This document shows, in pieces, positions 8,415 through 16,744 of a stretch of DNA of 41,905 nt. The notes beneath the pieces were generated by a model. The model saw only the letters and a list, made by a program, of their open reading frames with translations. It had not been told where the DNA came from and did no database searches. The stretch spans positions 1 to 41,905 of the forward strand of contig JAAFGT010000030.1 of NCBI GenBank assembly GCA_010365215.1, read 5' to 3'. The translations under genes and the position numbers were made by a program. The DNA comes from Acidipila sp. Its GTDB lineage: Bacteria; Acidobacteriota; Terriglobia; Acidiferrales; UBA7541. Position 1 is the first letter of the stretch. Every line of letters starts with the position of its first letter.

Positions 8415-9434
8415 CTAGGCGACCAGCGCCGCGCCTTCGATATCCCAATCCAAACTGAAGAGAGCTGAAGTGGTAGCCACAATTGCGCGCCGCGACGGTA
8501 GCAGAGCCAAGCCGACCATCGACGGGCCGCTAACTACAACTTCGGCGTTAGCGTCCGGTGTGATTCTCACTATGCCGCGGCGGCCGCCGAACGACGCCGC
8601 CACATAAAGATTACCGCTCGCGTCGAAGGCCAGGCCTTGCGGGCGTCCCAAGCCACGGAAGAACGCGCTGACGTCGCCGCCGGGCGTTATTTTGTAAACG
8701 CGATCGAAACTCGACGTGCTGGGTCCCGCAACATAAAGATCACCGATTGCACTGAAAGCCAGATGATACGCCGCCACCGAAGGCTCCAGAGTGGCGAAGA
8801 CCAGGATCTGGCGGTCGGGGCTGATCTTGAAAATCGTGCCGCTGCGGTCGCCGACAAACAGATCGCCGTGGCGATCGAAGGCCAGGCCCGTGGCAATGCC
8901 CATGCCTTCCACCCAGCGCTGCGCGCGCCCATCCGGAGTGATGCGGAAAATTGTGCCGTCATTGCGGCAGGAGACGTAGAGCACTCCATCCTTGCCAATG
9001 GCCAAGCCTGTGGGATTGGTCAACTCCGTGACGTAGGGCTTCACCAGGTAGTTAGGAGTGATCTTGTAAAGCGGCACGGGAACTTTCTGTCCGCGCTGGC
9101 CGCTGAAGGTCACGTAAATATTCCCCTCCATGTCGACGGCGGGATTGGCAACCGGATGCAGGTTATCGGCGATCTGAACTCCCAACGCCATGCGGTGGGG
9201 CTGGCTCTCGGCGTGGGTGGTGGCCACCTTTACGATTCCGCCCGCAGCGCCCTCCGGCACACGGGCAATCAGATAATTATCGGAAGAGAGCAACAGGCTG
9301 CCTGGGCTCGAGCCGAAGGTGACGGTGGGGCGGGAACCGTTGCGCTGTGTAAATCCGCTACCGCGGATGGTGACCTCGCCTCCGGGAATTGCCGCGGAGG
9401 GTTGGACGCTTTCGATTCGTGGATTTTCCGCCAT
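8415..9434 (-). CDS. IPT/TIG domain plus NHL/SMP-30-like beta-propeller protein
   Basis: The 339-residue product begins with an IPT/TIG immunoglobulin-like domain (about residues 3-85; motif IPGGEVTIRGSGFT). A beta-propeller of NHL/SMP-30 type follows (about 95-335), built from repeats of the form GLAFDxxGxLYVA and IFRITPDG. Such propellers often act as binding scaffolds or lactonase-like enzymes. I choose the ATG at 9434 because AAGGA lies five bases upstream and the protein then starts directly before the IPT domain; an upstream start at 9518 has no such support. No signal peptide or lipobox is visible, which is unusual for this architecture. The ligand and role are unknown. Confidence 0.82.
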   Translation of the reverse strand: MAENPRIESVQPSAAIPGGEVTIRGSGFTQRNGSRPTVTFGSSPGSLLLSSDNYLIARVPEGAAGGIVKVATTHAESQPHRMALGVQIADNLHPVANPAVDMEGNIYVTFSGQRGQKVPVPLYKITPNYLVKPYVTELTNPTGLAIGKDGVLYVSCRNDGTIFRITPDGRAQRWVEGMGIATGLAFDRHGDLFVGDRSGTIFKISPDRQILVFATLEPSVAAYHLAFSAIGDLYVAGPSTSSFDRVYKITPGGDVSAFFRGLGRPQGLAFDASGNLYVAASFGGRRGIVRITPDANAEVVVSGPSMVGLALLPSRRAIVATTSALFSLDWDIEGAALVA

Positions 9435-9702
9435 CGTTTCCTTGTGGCGTCGCCAACCTAGCAGCCAATCCCGCTTGTCAGCCAAAGGCATCCCGCCGCG
9501 TAAATTCCTGCCATCCAATCGTCGGCCATTATGCCCCAGCCATAGGCAAACACTCGCCGCGATTTACCGGGAAGAGATTCCAAGCATCCTAGACACAAAA
9601 AAGTATAAGGCCGGGCAATAAATATATCCAGTCAGGCGCCGACGAGCAGCAGGAAAGGGAAAGTGCGCCCAGGAAGCCGCTGGAGAGACTAGCATCCCAG
9701 CG

Positions 9703-9897
9703 TCAGCGAACGTCGTCACTCTCGTCGCTTTGCCCGGGCGCCGGATCGTCAATCACCGGCTCGGAGATTACGTATTTACCGGTGGCCCAGTTGCCCAGAT
9801 CCGTCAGGCGACAGCGCTCGCTGCAGAAAGGGAAGTCGGCGTGGACGGTGGAATCGACTGGCTTGCGGCAGATCGGGCAGTTCAACGCTATGCCCAT
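9703..9897 (-). CDS. yacG: DNA gyrase inhibitor YacG (zinc-binding)
   Basis: YacG is a small zinc protein that in E. coli binds GyrB and inhibits gyrase. The 64-residue product has the four zinc ligands as CPIC near the N-terminus and FCSERC about residues 28-33, followed by RLTDLGNWATGKYVISEP, which matches the family consensus. An AGGAGA ribosome binding site lies 6-7 bases before the ATG. It lies downstream of rimO on the same strand with a 103-bp gap. Gyrase inhibition is known for the E. coli protein and inferred here. Confidence 0.92.
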   Translation of the reverse strand: MGIALNCPICRKPVDSTVHADFPFCSERCRLTDLGNWATGKYVISEPVIDDPAPGQSDESDDVR

Positions 9898-10000
9898 CGA
9901 GGTCTCCTGACGCGCGGCTGTGCGGGTTTAAGTTTTAGACCGCGTTTTATGCCGCGCGGGAGCGCAGAAATTACTGGCGTCTGCGCTCAGGACGACACGC

Positions 10001-11434
10001 TCAGCGTAAGATTCGTAACGGTGATGCCGTTGACTGCATAGCCGTGCCCGCGAGTAGGGGAATCTCCAGAGGTGCGTCGATCACGTTTACGACGCGACCA
10101 ACCAGGTCGTAGGACTGCGCTTCGGTAATTTGCACGGTGACCATGCGGCCGGCAAGTGCGGCGATTTCCGGCTCATCCAGGCCGAGCGATGGGTCGATTT
10201 CCGTGATGTAAACCTTGCCGTCAATCTCCGGAGCCATGCCCTCGAGGCGCGCCTGCCACACCATATCGCTTTCGTTCGACGGCCCTTCGAGCAGCGCGGT
10301 ATAACGCCGGCCCACGCGCGCCTTCAGTTTTCGCGCGGAGATTTTCTTTTGAATGGCCATCAGCCGGTCACTCCGCTCGGCAATTACCTCGGGCGCCACC
10401 TTGCCGCCCAGCGCGTAACTTTCCGCGGTCTCGTCGTCCGAATAGGCGAACACGCCCATCCAGTCGAATTCCGCGGCCACCACGAAATCACAGAGCTCGC
10501 GAAAATCGGTTTCCGTCTCGCCCGGAAAACCGGCGATGAAAGAGGTACGCAAGCAGACGCCGGGAATCGTCGCGCGAATACGCTCGAGCAATTTGAGGAA
10601 TGTATCTCCGCTGGAGCCGCGCTTCATCCTTGCGAGCACCCGGCGGCTGGCGTGCTGCAGCGGCATATCGATGTACTTCACCAGGCGCGGATGGGCGGCG
10701 ATGGTATCGAGCAGGGAGCGGGTCACGCGATTCGGGTAGCAGTAGAGGAATCGCACCCAGGCCATGGATTCTACCGCGGCCAGGCGCGCCAGCAATTGCG
10801 GCAGGCCGTCGCGCATACCCAGATCCTCGCCATAGGCGGTGGTATCTTGACCGATCAGGGTAATCTCGCGTACGCCCCACTGCGCCAGATTTTCCGCCTC
10901 GCGGATCACCGACTCAAACCGCCGGCTACGGAACTTGCCGCGCAGTTCAGGAATGATGCAAAACGTGCAGGGGTGGTCGCAGCCCTCATTGATCTTAATG
11001 TACGCCTGGTGCCGAGGCGTGGTAAGCAGACGGGGCGTCAAATCATGATATAGAAACGCGGGAGGCTCGGGAGGCAGCTCGCGGAGTTCGCCGTTCACCG
11101 CTTCGAGGATGCGTTCCACCTCGCCGGTTCCGATCACCGCGTCCACTTCAGGAATGTCTTCGAGGATTTGCCGGCGGAACCGCTCGACCAGGCATCCCGC
11201 GACAATCAGGCGCCGGGCGCGGCCAAACTTTTTGTATTCGGCCATCTCCAAGATGGTGTCGATGGACTCCTGCTGGGCGGGCGCGATGAAGCTGCAGGTG
11301 TTTACCACCAACACATCCGCGTCGCCGGCACGGGGAGCGAGCTCGTGGCCATGGCGCGCCAGAATGCCCATCATCACCTCAGTGTCCACGAGGTTTTTGG
11401 GGCATCCCAAGCTGATGAATCCGACTTTTGACAC
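10001..11434 (-). CDS. rimO: Ribosomal protein S12 methylthiotransferase RimO
   Basis: RimO is a radical-SAM enzyme with two [4Fe-4S] clusters that methylthiolates a conserved Asp of ribosomal protein S12. The N-terminal MTTase domain has LGCPKN (Cys11), NTCSFI (Cys47) and VAGC (Cys81). The radical SAM cluster motif is CDHPCTFC (Cys152, Cys156, Cys159). A TRAM RNA/protein-binding domain occupies about 375-450. The S12-type sequence and the LGCPKNLVD start favour RimO over the tRNA enzyme MiaB. Translation starts at a GTG at 11434 (MSKVGFISLG), with AGGAG about 11 bases upstream. A 25-30 residue tail after the TRAM domain is not obviously conserved. Confidence 0.95.
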   Translation of the reverse strand: MSKVGFISLGCPKNLVDTEVMMGILARHGHELAPRAGDADVLVVNTCSFIAPAQQESIDTILEMAEYKKFGRARRLIVAGCLVERFRRQILEDIPEVDAVIGTGEVERILEAVNGELRELPPEPPAFLYHDLTPRLLTTPRHQAYIKINEGCDHPCTFCIIPELRGKFRSRRFESVIREAENLAQWGVREITLIGQDTTAYGEDLGMRDGLPQLLARLAAVESMAWVRFLYCYPNRVTRSLLDTIAAHPRLVKYIDMPLQHASRRVLARMKRGSSGDTFLKLLERIRATIPGVCLRTSFIAGFPGETETDFRELCDFVVAAEFDWMGVFAYSDDETAESYALGGKVAPEVIAERSDRLMAIQKKISARKLKARVGRRYTALLEGPSNESDMVWQARLEGMAPEIDGKVYITEIDPSLGLDEPEIAALAGRMVTVQITEAQSYDLVGRVVNVIDAPLEIPLLAGTAMQSTASPLRILR

Positions 11435-11529
11435 AGCTGTGCGCGCTCCTAAAATTTCGACAATTCAATAGTTTAGCACAGACCGAACAGAGCTCCGGCC
11501 TCCGCAGAGCGCCAGCGGGCGGCCTACAG

Positions 11530-11545
11530 GGGCGGTCGCCCGCCC
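11530..11545. repeat. GC-rich REP-like hairpin in the rimO upstream region
   Basis: GGGCGG (11530-11535) and CCGCCC (11540-11545) form a 6-bp stem with loop TCGC. A second GGGCGG at 11517-11522 could pair with the same right arm. Its flank CTACAGGGGCGG resembles GGTAGGGGCGG at 6310-6320, suggesting two copies of one dispersed palindromic family. The 290-bp gap between rimO and the next gene otherwise holds only a TTGACA at 11648-11653 without a good -10. Confidence 0.4.
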
Positions 11546-11725
11546 AGTAGGGTGTTCCAAAAGAGACAGACGTGAGATACTGTTGCCGCTAGCATGGCGG
11601 CGTTGGGGGCTACACGCCTGCGTAAAGAATTCCACCATACTGGCACTTTGACAACGGGGAAGTGATTTGGCTGGGTTTTGGACTGCCCGCACACGTCACG
11701 ATTTCAAACTTTGGAGGAGATAAAG

Positions 11726-12136
11726 ATGAGGATTAAAATGGCAATGGCGTTCCTCGCGGTGTTTGTATTCGCGAGCACTGCCGGGTTGGTCTCCGCACAA
11801 GACAATGACAAGATGAAAGATCACTCGATGAAGAAGACGCATAGCAAAACCCGTACGCTCACCGGCTGCGTTTCCAAGGGTGAGGACGCCAATGAGTACA
11901 GGCTGACAACCGCGAAAGGCGCCACCTGGGAACTGAACAGCGACGCGCTGAAACTGGCGGATCATGTCGGCCATTCTGTTACCGTCACCGGCACGGTGGC
12001 CCATAACAAGATGCATGGCATGAAGGAAGATGTAAAGGGCGAGGCGAAAGAGCACGGCATGGGCAAGCACTCCACCGAGCACGGCCACCTCACCGTAACC
12101 AATCTGACCATGGTCAGCGAGAGCTGCACCAAGTAA
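11726..12136 (+). CDS. Small secreted His/Met-rich protein with OB-like domain
   Basis: The 136-residue product starts at the ATG at 11726, chosen because GGAGGAG (11713-11719) lies six bases upstream and the protein then opens with a clean signal peptide, with likely cleavage after VSA at residue 24. A linker rich in Lys, His, Met and Ser follows. Next comes a domain (about 43-88) with TGCVSKGEDANEYRLTT and GHSVTVTGTVA, resembling small OB-like domains (DUF5818-like) seen repeatedly in Acidobacteriota. A second His/Met/Lys/Glu-rich stretch (about 92-118) and a C-terminal TNLTMVSESC end the protein. Two cysteines could form a disulfide. The His and Met clusters suggest metal contact, which is inference only. 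Confidence 0.75.
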   Translation: MRIKMAMAFLAVFVFASTAGLVSAQDNDKMKDHSMKKTHSKTRTLTGCVSKGEDANEYRLTTAKGATWELNSDALKLADHVGHSVTVTGTVAHNKMHGMKEDVKGEAKEHGMGKHSTEHGHLTVTNLTMVSESCTK

Positions 12137-12184
12137 CGTTTATTTTTAAATAGTCACCTTGCGCCGGCAGGGAACGTGATCGGG

Positions 12185-12208
12185 GGGACGATACCGGTGG
12201 ATCGTCCC
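12185..12208. repeat. Perfect inverted repeat after the small secreted protein gene
   Basis: GGGACGAT (12185-12192) and ATCGTCCC (12201-12208) form a perfect 8-bp stem with an 8-nt loop, starting 48 bp after the preceding stop codon and about 80 bp before the next start. The first T-run (TTTT) lies about 13 bases downstream, too far for a textbook terminator. It may be a 3'-end structure or an operator. Confidence 0.4.
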
Positions 12209-12289
12209 TGCACCTGCAGTTTTCGTAGTATCTAAGAATTATAAACCTGGCATGGGTCGTGGTGTCTCCGCCAGAGGGGAATAGGCCGT

Positions 12290-12505
12290 ATGCGTTCTGT
12301 ATACCATATTCTCGAAAAGCTTCCGGACGGCAAGCTGCTGCGGGTGGAGTCGGTGGAAAGTCTGGAAGAAGCCAGGATGCGTTTTCGATGCTTGTCTATG
12401 TACTCACGACGACAGTACCTGGTGTACGATCCCACGCGCGGGCGCGAAGTTTCGCTGAGCACGCCGATTGATGTTTACCTTCCGAAAGCCCTGGCACGTC
12501 CGTAA
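12290..12505 (+). CDS. Small conserved-looking protein of unknown function
   Basis: I do not recognise this 71-residue product. It is mixed alpha/beta in character, with charged helical stretch SVESLEEARMRF and a C-terminal strand-like segment containing YLVYDPTRGREVSL. It has no signal peptide, cysteine pair or membrane helix. A GAGGGGA sequence about 10-12 bases upstream could be its ribosome binding site. Its sequence looks coding (balanced codons, no low-complexity repeats), and no better frame covers the stretch. It could be a small regulator, but no DNA-binding motif is evident. Confidence 0.6.
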   Translation: MRSVYHILEKLPDGKLLRVESVESLEEARMRFRCLSMYSRRQYLVYDPTRGREVSLSTPIDVYLPKALARP

Positions 12506-12608
12506 AATAATTTTCCGCTCCTTGTTCTGAAATAGAGTGAGAACAGAATTTCTTTCCGTACTGAATTCCGATTCTTAAAGTAATGGGCAGATGTGCGAGC
12601 TCAAAAGC

Positions 12609-14897
12609 CTAGCGGGCACGCAGCCGGAGTGTGGCGCGCACGGCGCCGAGCTGGCGCGCCAATTCGCGAAGATCGGGCGGGGATGATCCGAAACGCGCGG
12701 CCTGATAGAGCGCGGTCATGCGAACGACTTGCGTGGAGAGTTCGGCCCCTGAAACGGAAGCAGCAAACTCCAGCGGGGTCTGGGCTTCGGCTTTGCGTAG
12801 ACCGCGCCGTGCGAGCAGGCGGAGAAGACGGCCATAGTAAATCGTAGCCACGCGCGGCGCGACCGCGGCGCCGGTGGCCCCCAGCCCGGCGCGAACCGCC
12901 ATTTCGGAGAAAAACTCCACCAGCAGCCGCGCGCGAAGGAGCACCAGCAGTAGCAGCGCGAAAATCAGCGCCACGCCGAGCAGAGAGACCGGCTGACGCC
13001 TGACGATTCCGCGAGCCCAAGCATGCAGCCGCTTCAAACGATCCACCGCGGCGCGATATTGCGCGGTGAGGAAATCACGCGCCCGATTCCCCCATTCGCG
13101 GGTGGTACGCGTAGCGGTGGCAGCGAGGGTTACCTGCTGGTAGGCGTTGTAGTTGATGACCCACTCGTTCCAATTCATTTCGAACCAGTCCCAGTAGTAA
13201 GCCAGCCGGCCGAGAAAAAATCGTGGCTTCTGGCCTCCGGGGGGAGTGGGGTCAAAGGGAATCCAGCCGTATCCCGGGAAATAAATCTCTACCCAACTGT
13301 GCGCATCACTGCCGCGCACGATGTAGGAATCGCCCACATCGTTGTATTCGCCGGGCAGGAAGCCGTTCACGTAGCGCGCGGGAATTCCCAGCGTGCGCAC
13401 CATCACGGTCATGGCAGTGGCGAAGTATTCGCAATGTCCGGCGCGGCGCCGAAAAAGGAAATGCGCCAGAGGATCGCGAGGAGCGGGGTCGGGCTGCTGC
13501 AGCGTGTAACCGAAGCGGGTACGCAGGTAGATTTCAATGGCCGCCGCCTGATCGTAGGGCGTGGTGGCGCGCCCGACGATTTCCCGCGCCAGCTTGGGGA
13601 TTCGGTCGTCGAGCTGGGGGATTTGCAGGTAGCTGTCCAGCACCTCCTGCGGGTAATTTTTTCCTGCCGCGCGCAGGACTTCCGGTTGCAGGATGGGCAA
13701 CTCGGATTGCCCTTCGTAGAGGGTCTTGGCAAAACTGCTGTAAGGCTTAAAGATCGAGGAAGTCCTGTCCCTGATAATGAATGGGGCCCGGCCGTCGCGA
13801 GTCCTGCGCTCGCCCTCTTGCTGAAAGTTTCCCTTCAACGACAATGGATGCGGCAGAACAAACAGTGCGTCGGTGGCCACCGGCTCGAGGAGCACGGAGT
13901 AATGAACGGGGCGAAACTGCCTGGCGTTGGAAGAGCTTGCCGGCTCGCCCACGTGGTACCAGCCCTGACCGTCGGCGGGAATCTTGTCGGGAGCCACGCG
14001 CTGATCGGAAAACCACCGGTGGCCGTCAAACGAGGTGAGCACGACACCTCGCCAGCGCATATAGGGGGCGCCGTCGGCGGTCACGCTCATCTTGGTGCGC
14101 ATGATCACTTCGGGGTTGAGCTTAATCTCCCCGATGCTGCCCAGCTCTACGGTGTCGCTGAAACCAGAGATCAAGGTGGGGTTGAAATTGAGGCCGCTCA
14201 AATATCCCGCGGGAAAGCGGGGAAGGACCAGGAAAATAAGCGCTCCGGTGAGAGCTGCGCCTGCGGTAACGCCTAACGCGGTAATCGCCAGCGCGCGTCC
14301 CAGTCGCTCCGCCGCTGGAGTGCCTGCATCAAGCGGGAGCGCCACGGCACCCTCGGCGCTGCGGCGCATCTCGATGGCCATGAATGTGGAGACCACGAGC
14401 ACCAGAAAGGCCAGGAGGAATATCATGAAGGCGGTATCCACGGTAAAAATGGCCGCAGCCAGCAGCGCCGAAGTGGCCATCATTGCCAGGAATAATTGAT
14501 CGCGCGACTTGGTGGCCGAAAATAAGCGCACGATCATTACAAACAGCATGAGATGAACGGAGGCGTGCAGCGCCGCGTAGAGGCTGGCGTTCGGCGCCCC
14601 GGACACGTAGGCGCGGGAGAGAACCATCAGATCGAAAGGGTAGAAAGGAATATAGAGAATAACCAGACCTGTAGCCAATCGCGGACTGAGCTCCGGCGGA
14701 CGCCGCCGCCAGTAGCGCACCGCTTTGAAGAGCATTGCCGCCGGCGCCAATACCGTGGTGACCGGATCCATCTTACCGGTCCATTCCAGCGCCATCACGC
14801 CATTTACCAGCAGCAGGAAGAGCGACACTTCGGCGTAGCGCTCCAATGCGGATAGGCGGGAGCTGGGAACGTCGAAATTTTGCGCCGCTGTGGCCAT
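12609..14897 (-). CDS. Transglutaminase-like membrane protein (TgpA/DUF3488 type)
   Basis: The 762-residue product has an N-terminal block of membrane helices (about 20-230, DUF3488/TgpA_N type). An extracytoplasmic region with a transglutaminase-like core follows, then another membrane helix (about 640-660) and a C-terminal cytoplasmic DUF4129-like tail. The catalytic triad is visible as Cys489 in RAGHCEYFATAM, His533 in DAHSWVEIYF and Asp549 in WIPFDPTPP. In Pseudomonas, TgpA is an essential periplasmic transglutaminase-type protein. The DUF58 and MoxR genes that normally accompany it lie upstream on the same strand but are separated by mutY and a DUF1572 gene. I start at the ATG at 14897 rather than 14933 because the extra residues are not hydrophobic or conserved-looking. 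Confidence 0.88.
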   Translation of the reverse strand: MATAAQNFDVPSSRLSALERYAEVSLFLLLVNGVMALEWTGKMDPVTTVLAPAAMLFKAVRYWRRRPPELSPRLATGLVILYIPFYPFDLMVLSRAYVSGAPNASLYAALHASVHLMLFVMIVRLFSATKSRDQLFLAMMATSALLAAAIFTVDTAFMIFLLAFLVLVVSTFMAIEMRRSAEGAVALPLDAGTPAAERLGRALAITALGVTAGAALTGALIFLVLPRFPAGYLSGLNFNPTLISGFSDTVELGSIGEIKLNPEVIMRTKMSVTADGAPYMRWRGVVLTSFDGHRWFSDQRVAPDKIPADGQGWYHVGEPASSSNARQFRPVHYSVLLEPVATDALFVLPHPLSLKGNFQQEGERRTRDGRAPFIIRDRTSSIFKPYSSFAKTLYEGQSELPILQPEVLRAAGKNYPQEVLDSYLQIPQLDDRIPKLAREIVGRATTPYDQAAAIEIYLRTRFGYTLQQPDPAPRDPLAHFLFRRRAGHCEYFATAMTVMVRTLGIPARYVNGFLPGEYNDVGDSYIVRGSDAHSWVEIYFPGYGWIPFDPTPPGGQKPRFFLGRLAYYWDWFEMNWNEWVINYNAYQQVTLAATATRTTREWGNRARDFLTAQYRAAVDRLKRLHAWARGIVRRQPVSLLGVALIFALLLLVLLRARLLVEFFSEMAVRAGLGATGAAVAPRVATIYYGRLLRLLARRGLRKAEAQTPLEFAASVSGAELSTQVVRMTALYQAARFGSSPPDLRELARQLGAVRATLRLRAR

Positions 14898-14966
14898 TGC
14901 GAATCTCAAGTCTAGCACCGCGCGCGACTGCACGCGGGGAACGCATACCGGCCTGTGCTCACGGAA

Positions 14967-16091
14967 TTACACGCGCGACAAGCCATGCGCCGCGGCATGG
15001 GCAATTTTGCGTGTGGCACTCGAAACCGGCGCGTCTTCCACGCCGGCGAGAAGGGGCCGAAGAAGCATTGCGCGGCCAGTTTGAACAGAACGCTTAGCTG
15101 CAATCCGATTGGGAAGCCGCTCGACTCGCAGCAGGAATGGGAGCAGCGTGATGTCGCGGTACGTGACCGAATGCCGCACCGGCGTCAAAGGGAGTAGCGT
15201 GGGTTGCGACAGCCTCAGAAGGACTTCGAGATGGCGGCGCAATTCTTCCCGCGCATTTCGCCGGACTTTTATGGCGGGGAATTGCCACAGATTCGAAAAG
15301 AGCTCGCGTGCATTTCCGTCGACGTTGCGCAAAAGCAGTGTGCGCCCGGCGGAATCGAGCAAAACGGCCGCGGCGATGCGCACGGAAACCGCGGCGCGCT
15401 TGCTGCGTTTCTCCGGCACGGAATCCGTGATGTCCAGAGCGAAAGCCCGGCAATCCGCGGAGAGCGGGCATTCGCCGCAGCGTGGCGCGAGCGGCGTGCA
15501 AACCATCGCGCCCAGCTCCATCATAGCCTGGTTCCATTCACCGGGGGCGCGGCGGTCGAGCAGTGCTTGTGCGCTGGCCTCCAGCTCACGCCAGCGCGCG
15601 GGAAGGCGCAGGTCGCCATGCAATGCTTGAAGCCGCGCGAGGACTCGCGCCACATTTCCATCGAGCGCGGCGAGGGGCAGATTATCGGCGATGCTCAGCA
15701 CCGCGGCGGCGGTATACCGGCCAACGCCGGGCAGCGCGAGCGCGGCCTCAGCGCCAACGGGGAAACAGCTGTTGTGGAGCGCCACGATCTGCTTGGCGGC
15801 GCGATGGATATTGCGCGCGCGGCTGTAATAGCCCAGCCCGGCCCAATGCCGCAGCAGAACCGGCTCGCGCGCCCGGGCGAGCGACAGGACGGTGGGGAAG
15901 CGGGCCACAAAACGGCGGTAGTAGGGAATTACCGCGGCCACGCGAGTCTGCTGGAGCATCACCTCGGAGATCCAGATGCGATAAGAATCCCTGGTGCGGC
16001 GCCACGGGAGATCGCGGCGATTCTGCCGGTACCATTGCAGCAGCCGGCGGCGCATGGCGCGCAGGTCTGGAAATGTTTTCTCCGGCGGCAT
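14967..16091 (-). CDS. mutY: A/G-specific adenine glycosylase MutY
   Basis: MutY removes adenine mispaired with 8-oxoguanine, starting base-excision repair of oxidative damage. The 374-residue protein has WISEVMLQQTRV with catalytic Glu43, the helix-hairpin-helix LPGVGRYTAAAV (about 120-131), and LDGNVARV with catalytic Asp144. The iron-sulfur ligands are Cys198, Cys205, Cys208 and Cys214 with C-x6-C-x2-C-x5-C spacing. The C-terminal part (about 230-345) is the NUDIX-like domain that recognises 8-oxoG. All key residues are intact. It lies between the tgpA-like gene and DUF58 on the same strand, with a 69-bp gap to the former. Confidence 0.95.
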   Translation of the reverse strand: MPPEKTFPDLRAMRRRLLQWYRQNRRDLPWRRTRDSYRIWISEVMLQQTRVAAVIPYYRRFVARFPTVLSLARAREPVLLRHWAGLGYYSRARNIHRAAKQIVALHNSCFPVGAEAALALPGVGRYTAAAVLSIADNLPLAALDGNVARVLARLQALHGDLRLPARWRELEASAQALLDRRAPGEWNQAMMELGAMVCTPLAPRCGECPLSADCRAFALDITDSVPEKRSKRAAVSVRIAAAVLLDSAGRTLLLRNVDGNARELFSNLWQFPAIKVRRNAREELRRHLEVLLRLSQPTLLPLTPVRHSVTYRDITLLPFLLRVERLPNRIAAKRSVQTGRAMLLRPLLAGVEDAPVSSATRKIAHAAAHGLSRV

Positions 16092-16171
16092 AGGTCATTC
16101 TTGCACGGTGTCGCCGCCGGGTCGACCGGTGCGCGCTTCACAAGATGCGGGCGCGGCGGTAGACTGCGCAG

Positions 16172-16720
16172 ATGGCACACCAATTTTCAACTTCTTATCT
16201 CGCTGATTCCATCGCGCTGCTGCGTTATTACAAAGCGTTGGCGGATCGCGCCATGGCCCAGGTGTCCGATGAAGACCTGGCGCGGGAGATCGACCCGGAA
16301 ACCAACTCGGTGGCGATCATTGTGAAACATATGGCCGGAAACATGCGGTCGCGCTGGACGGATTTCCTGACCAGCGACGGCGAAAAGCCGGATCGTCACC
16401 GCGACAGCGAATTTGAAGCAGCACCCGAAACGCGCGCGGAGGTATTGCGGATGTGGGAAGCAGGCTGGGAGTGCGTTTTTCGCGCCCTGGAAGAACTGGC
16501 TGATGCCGACCTGTCGCGACGCATAACCATTCGCACCGAACCGCACTCGGTGATGCAGGCGATCAACCGTCAGGTGGCGCACTACTCCTACCACGTGGGC
16601 CAGATCGTTCTGCTGTGCAAACATTTCAAGGGCGGCGACTGGCAGACTCTGACCGTGCCACGCCGGCGCTCGGCGGAATTCAACCGCAAAGTTGCCGACG
16701 GAGAAGCCAGCCAAAGATAG
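16172..16720 (+). CDS. DinB-superfamily protein (DUF1572 type)
   Basis: The 182-residue product looks like a four-helix DinB/YfiT-fold protein of the DUF1572 type. The family's metal-ligand histidines seem to be in IIVKHMAGN (about residue 53) and in HYSYHVGQI near the last helix. DinB-fold proteins bind a divalent metal, and some are thiol (bacillithiol or mycothiol) transferases; a specific reaction cannot be assigned. It is transcribed against its neighbours, divergent from mutY and convergent with DUF58, and so splits the moxR-DUF58-transglutaminase module. No clear Shine-Dalgarno precedes the ATG. Confidence 0.85.
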   Translation: MAHQFSTSYLADSIALLRYYKALADRAMAQVSDEDLAREIDPETNSVAIIVKHMAGNMRSRWTDFLTSDGEKPDRHRDSEFEAAPETRAEVLRMWEAGWECVFRALEELADADLSRRITIRTEPHSVMQAINRQVAHYSYHVGQIVLLCKHFKGGDWQTLTVPRRRSAEFNRKVADGEASQR

Positions 16721-16744
16721 CCACGGCAGTACCCTCGAGCGCAG

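Noticed and set aside
10130-11053. Plus-strand open frame of 307 codons
   Set aside because: It is antisense to rimO, which has all its cysteine motifs. The translated protein shows no family signature.
11648-11653. TTGACA as the -35 of a promoter for the small secreted protein gene
   Set aside because: No acceptable -10 lies 15-19 bp downstream, so a promoter call is not supported.
13023-14276. Plus-strand open frame of 417 codons
   Set aside because: It is antisense to the transglutaminase gene, whose Cys-His-Asp triad is intact. The frame has no recognisable domain.
15204-16325. Plus-strand open frame of 373 codons overlapping mutY and the DUF1572 gene
   Set aside because: It covers most of mutY in antisense and runs into another gene in a different frame, so it is a shadow.
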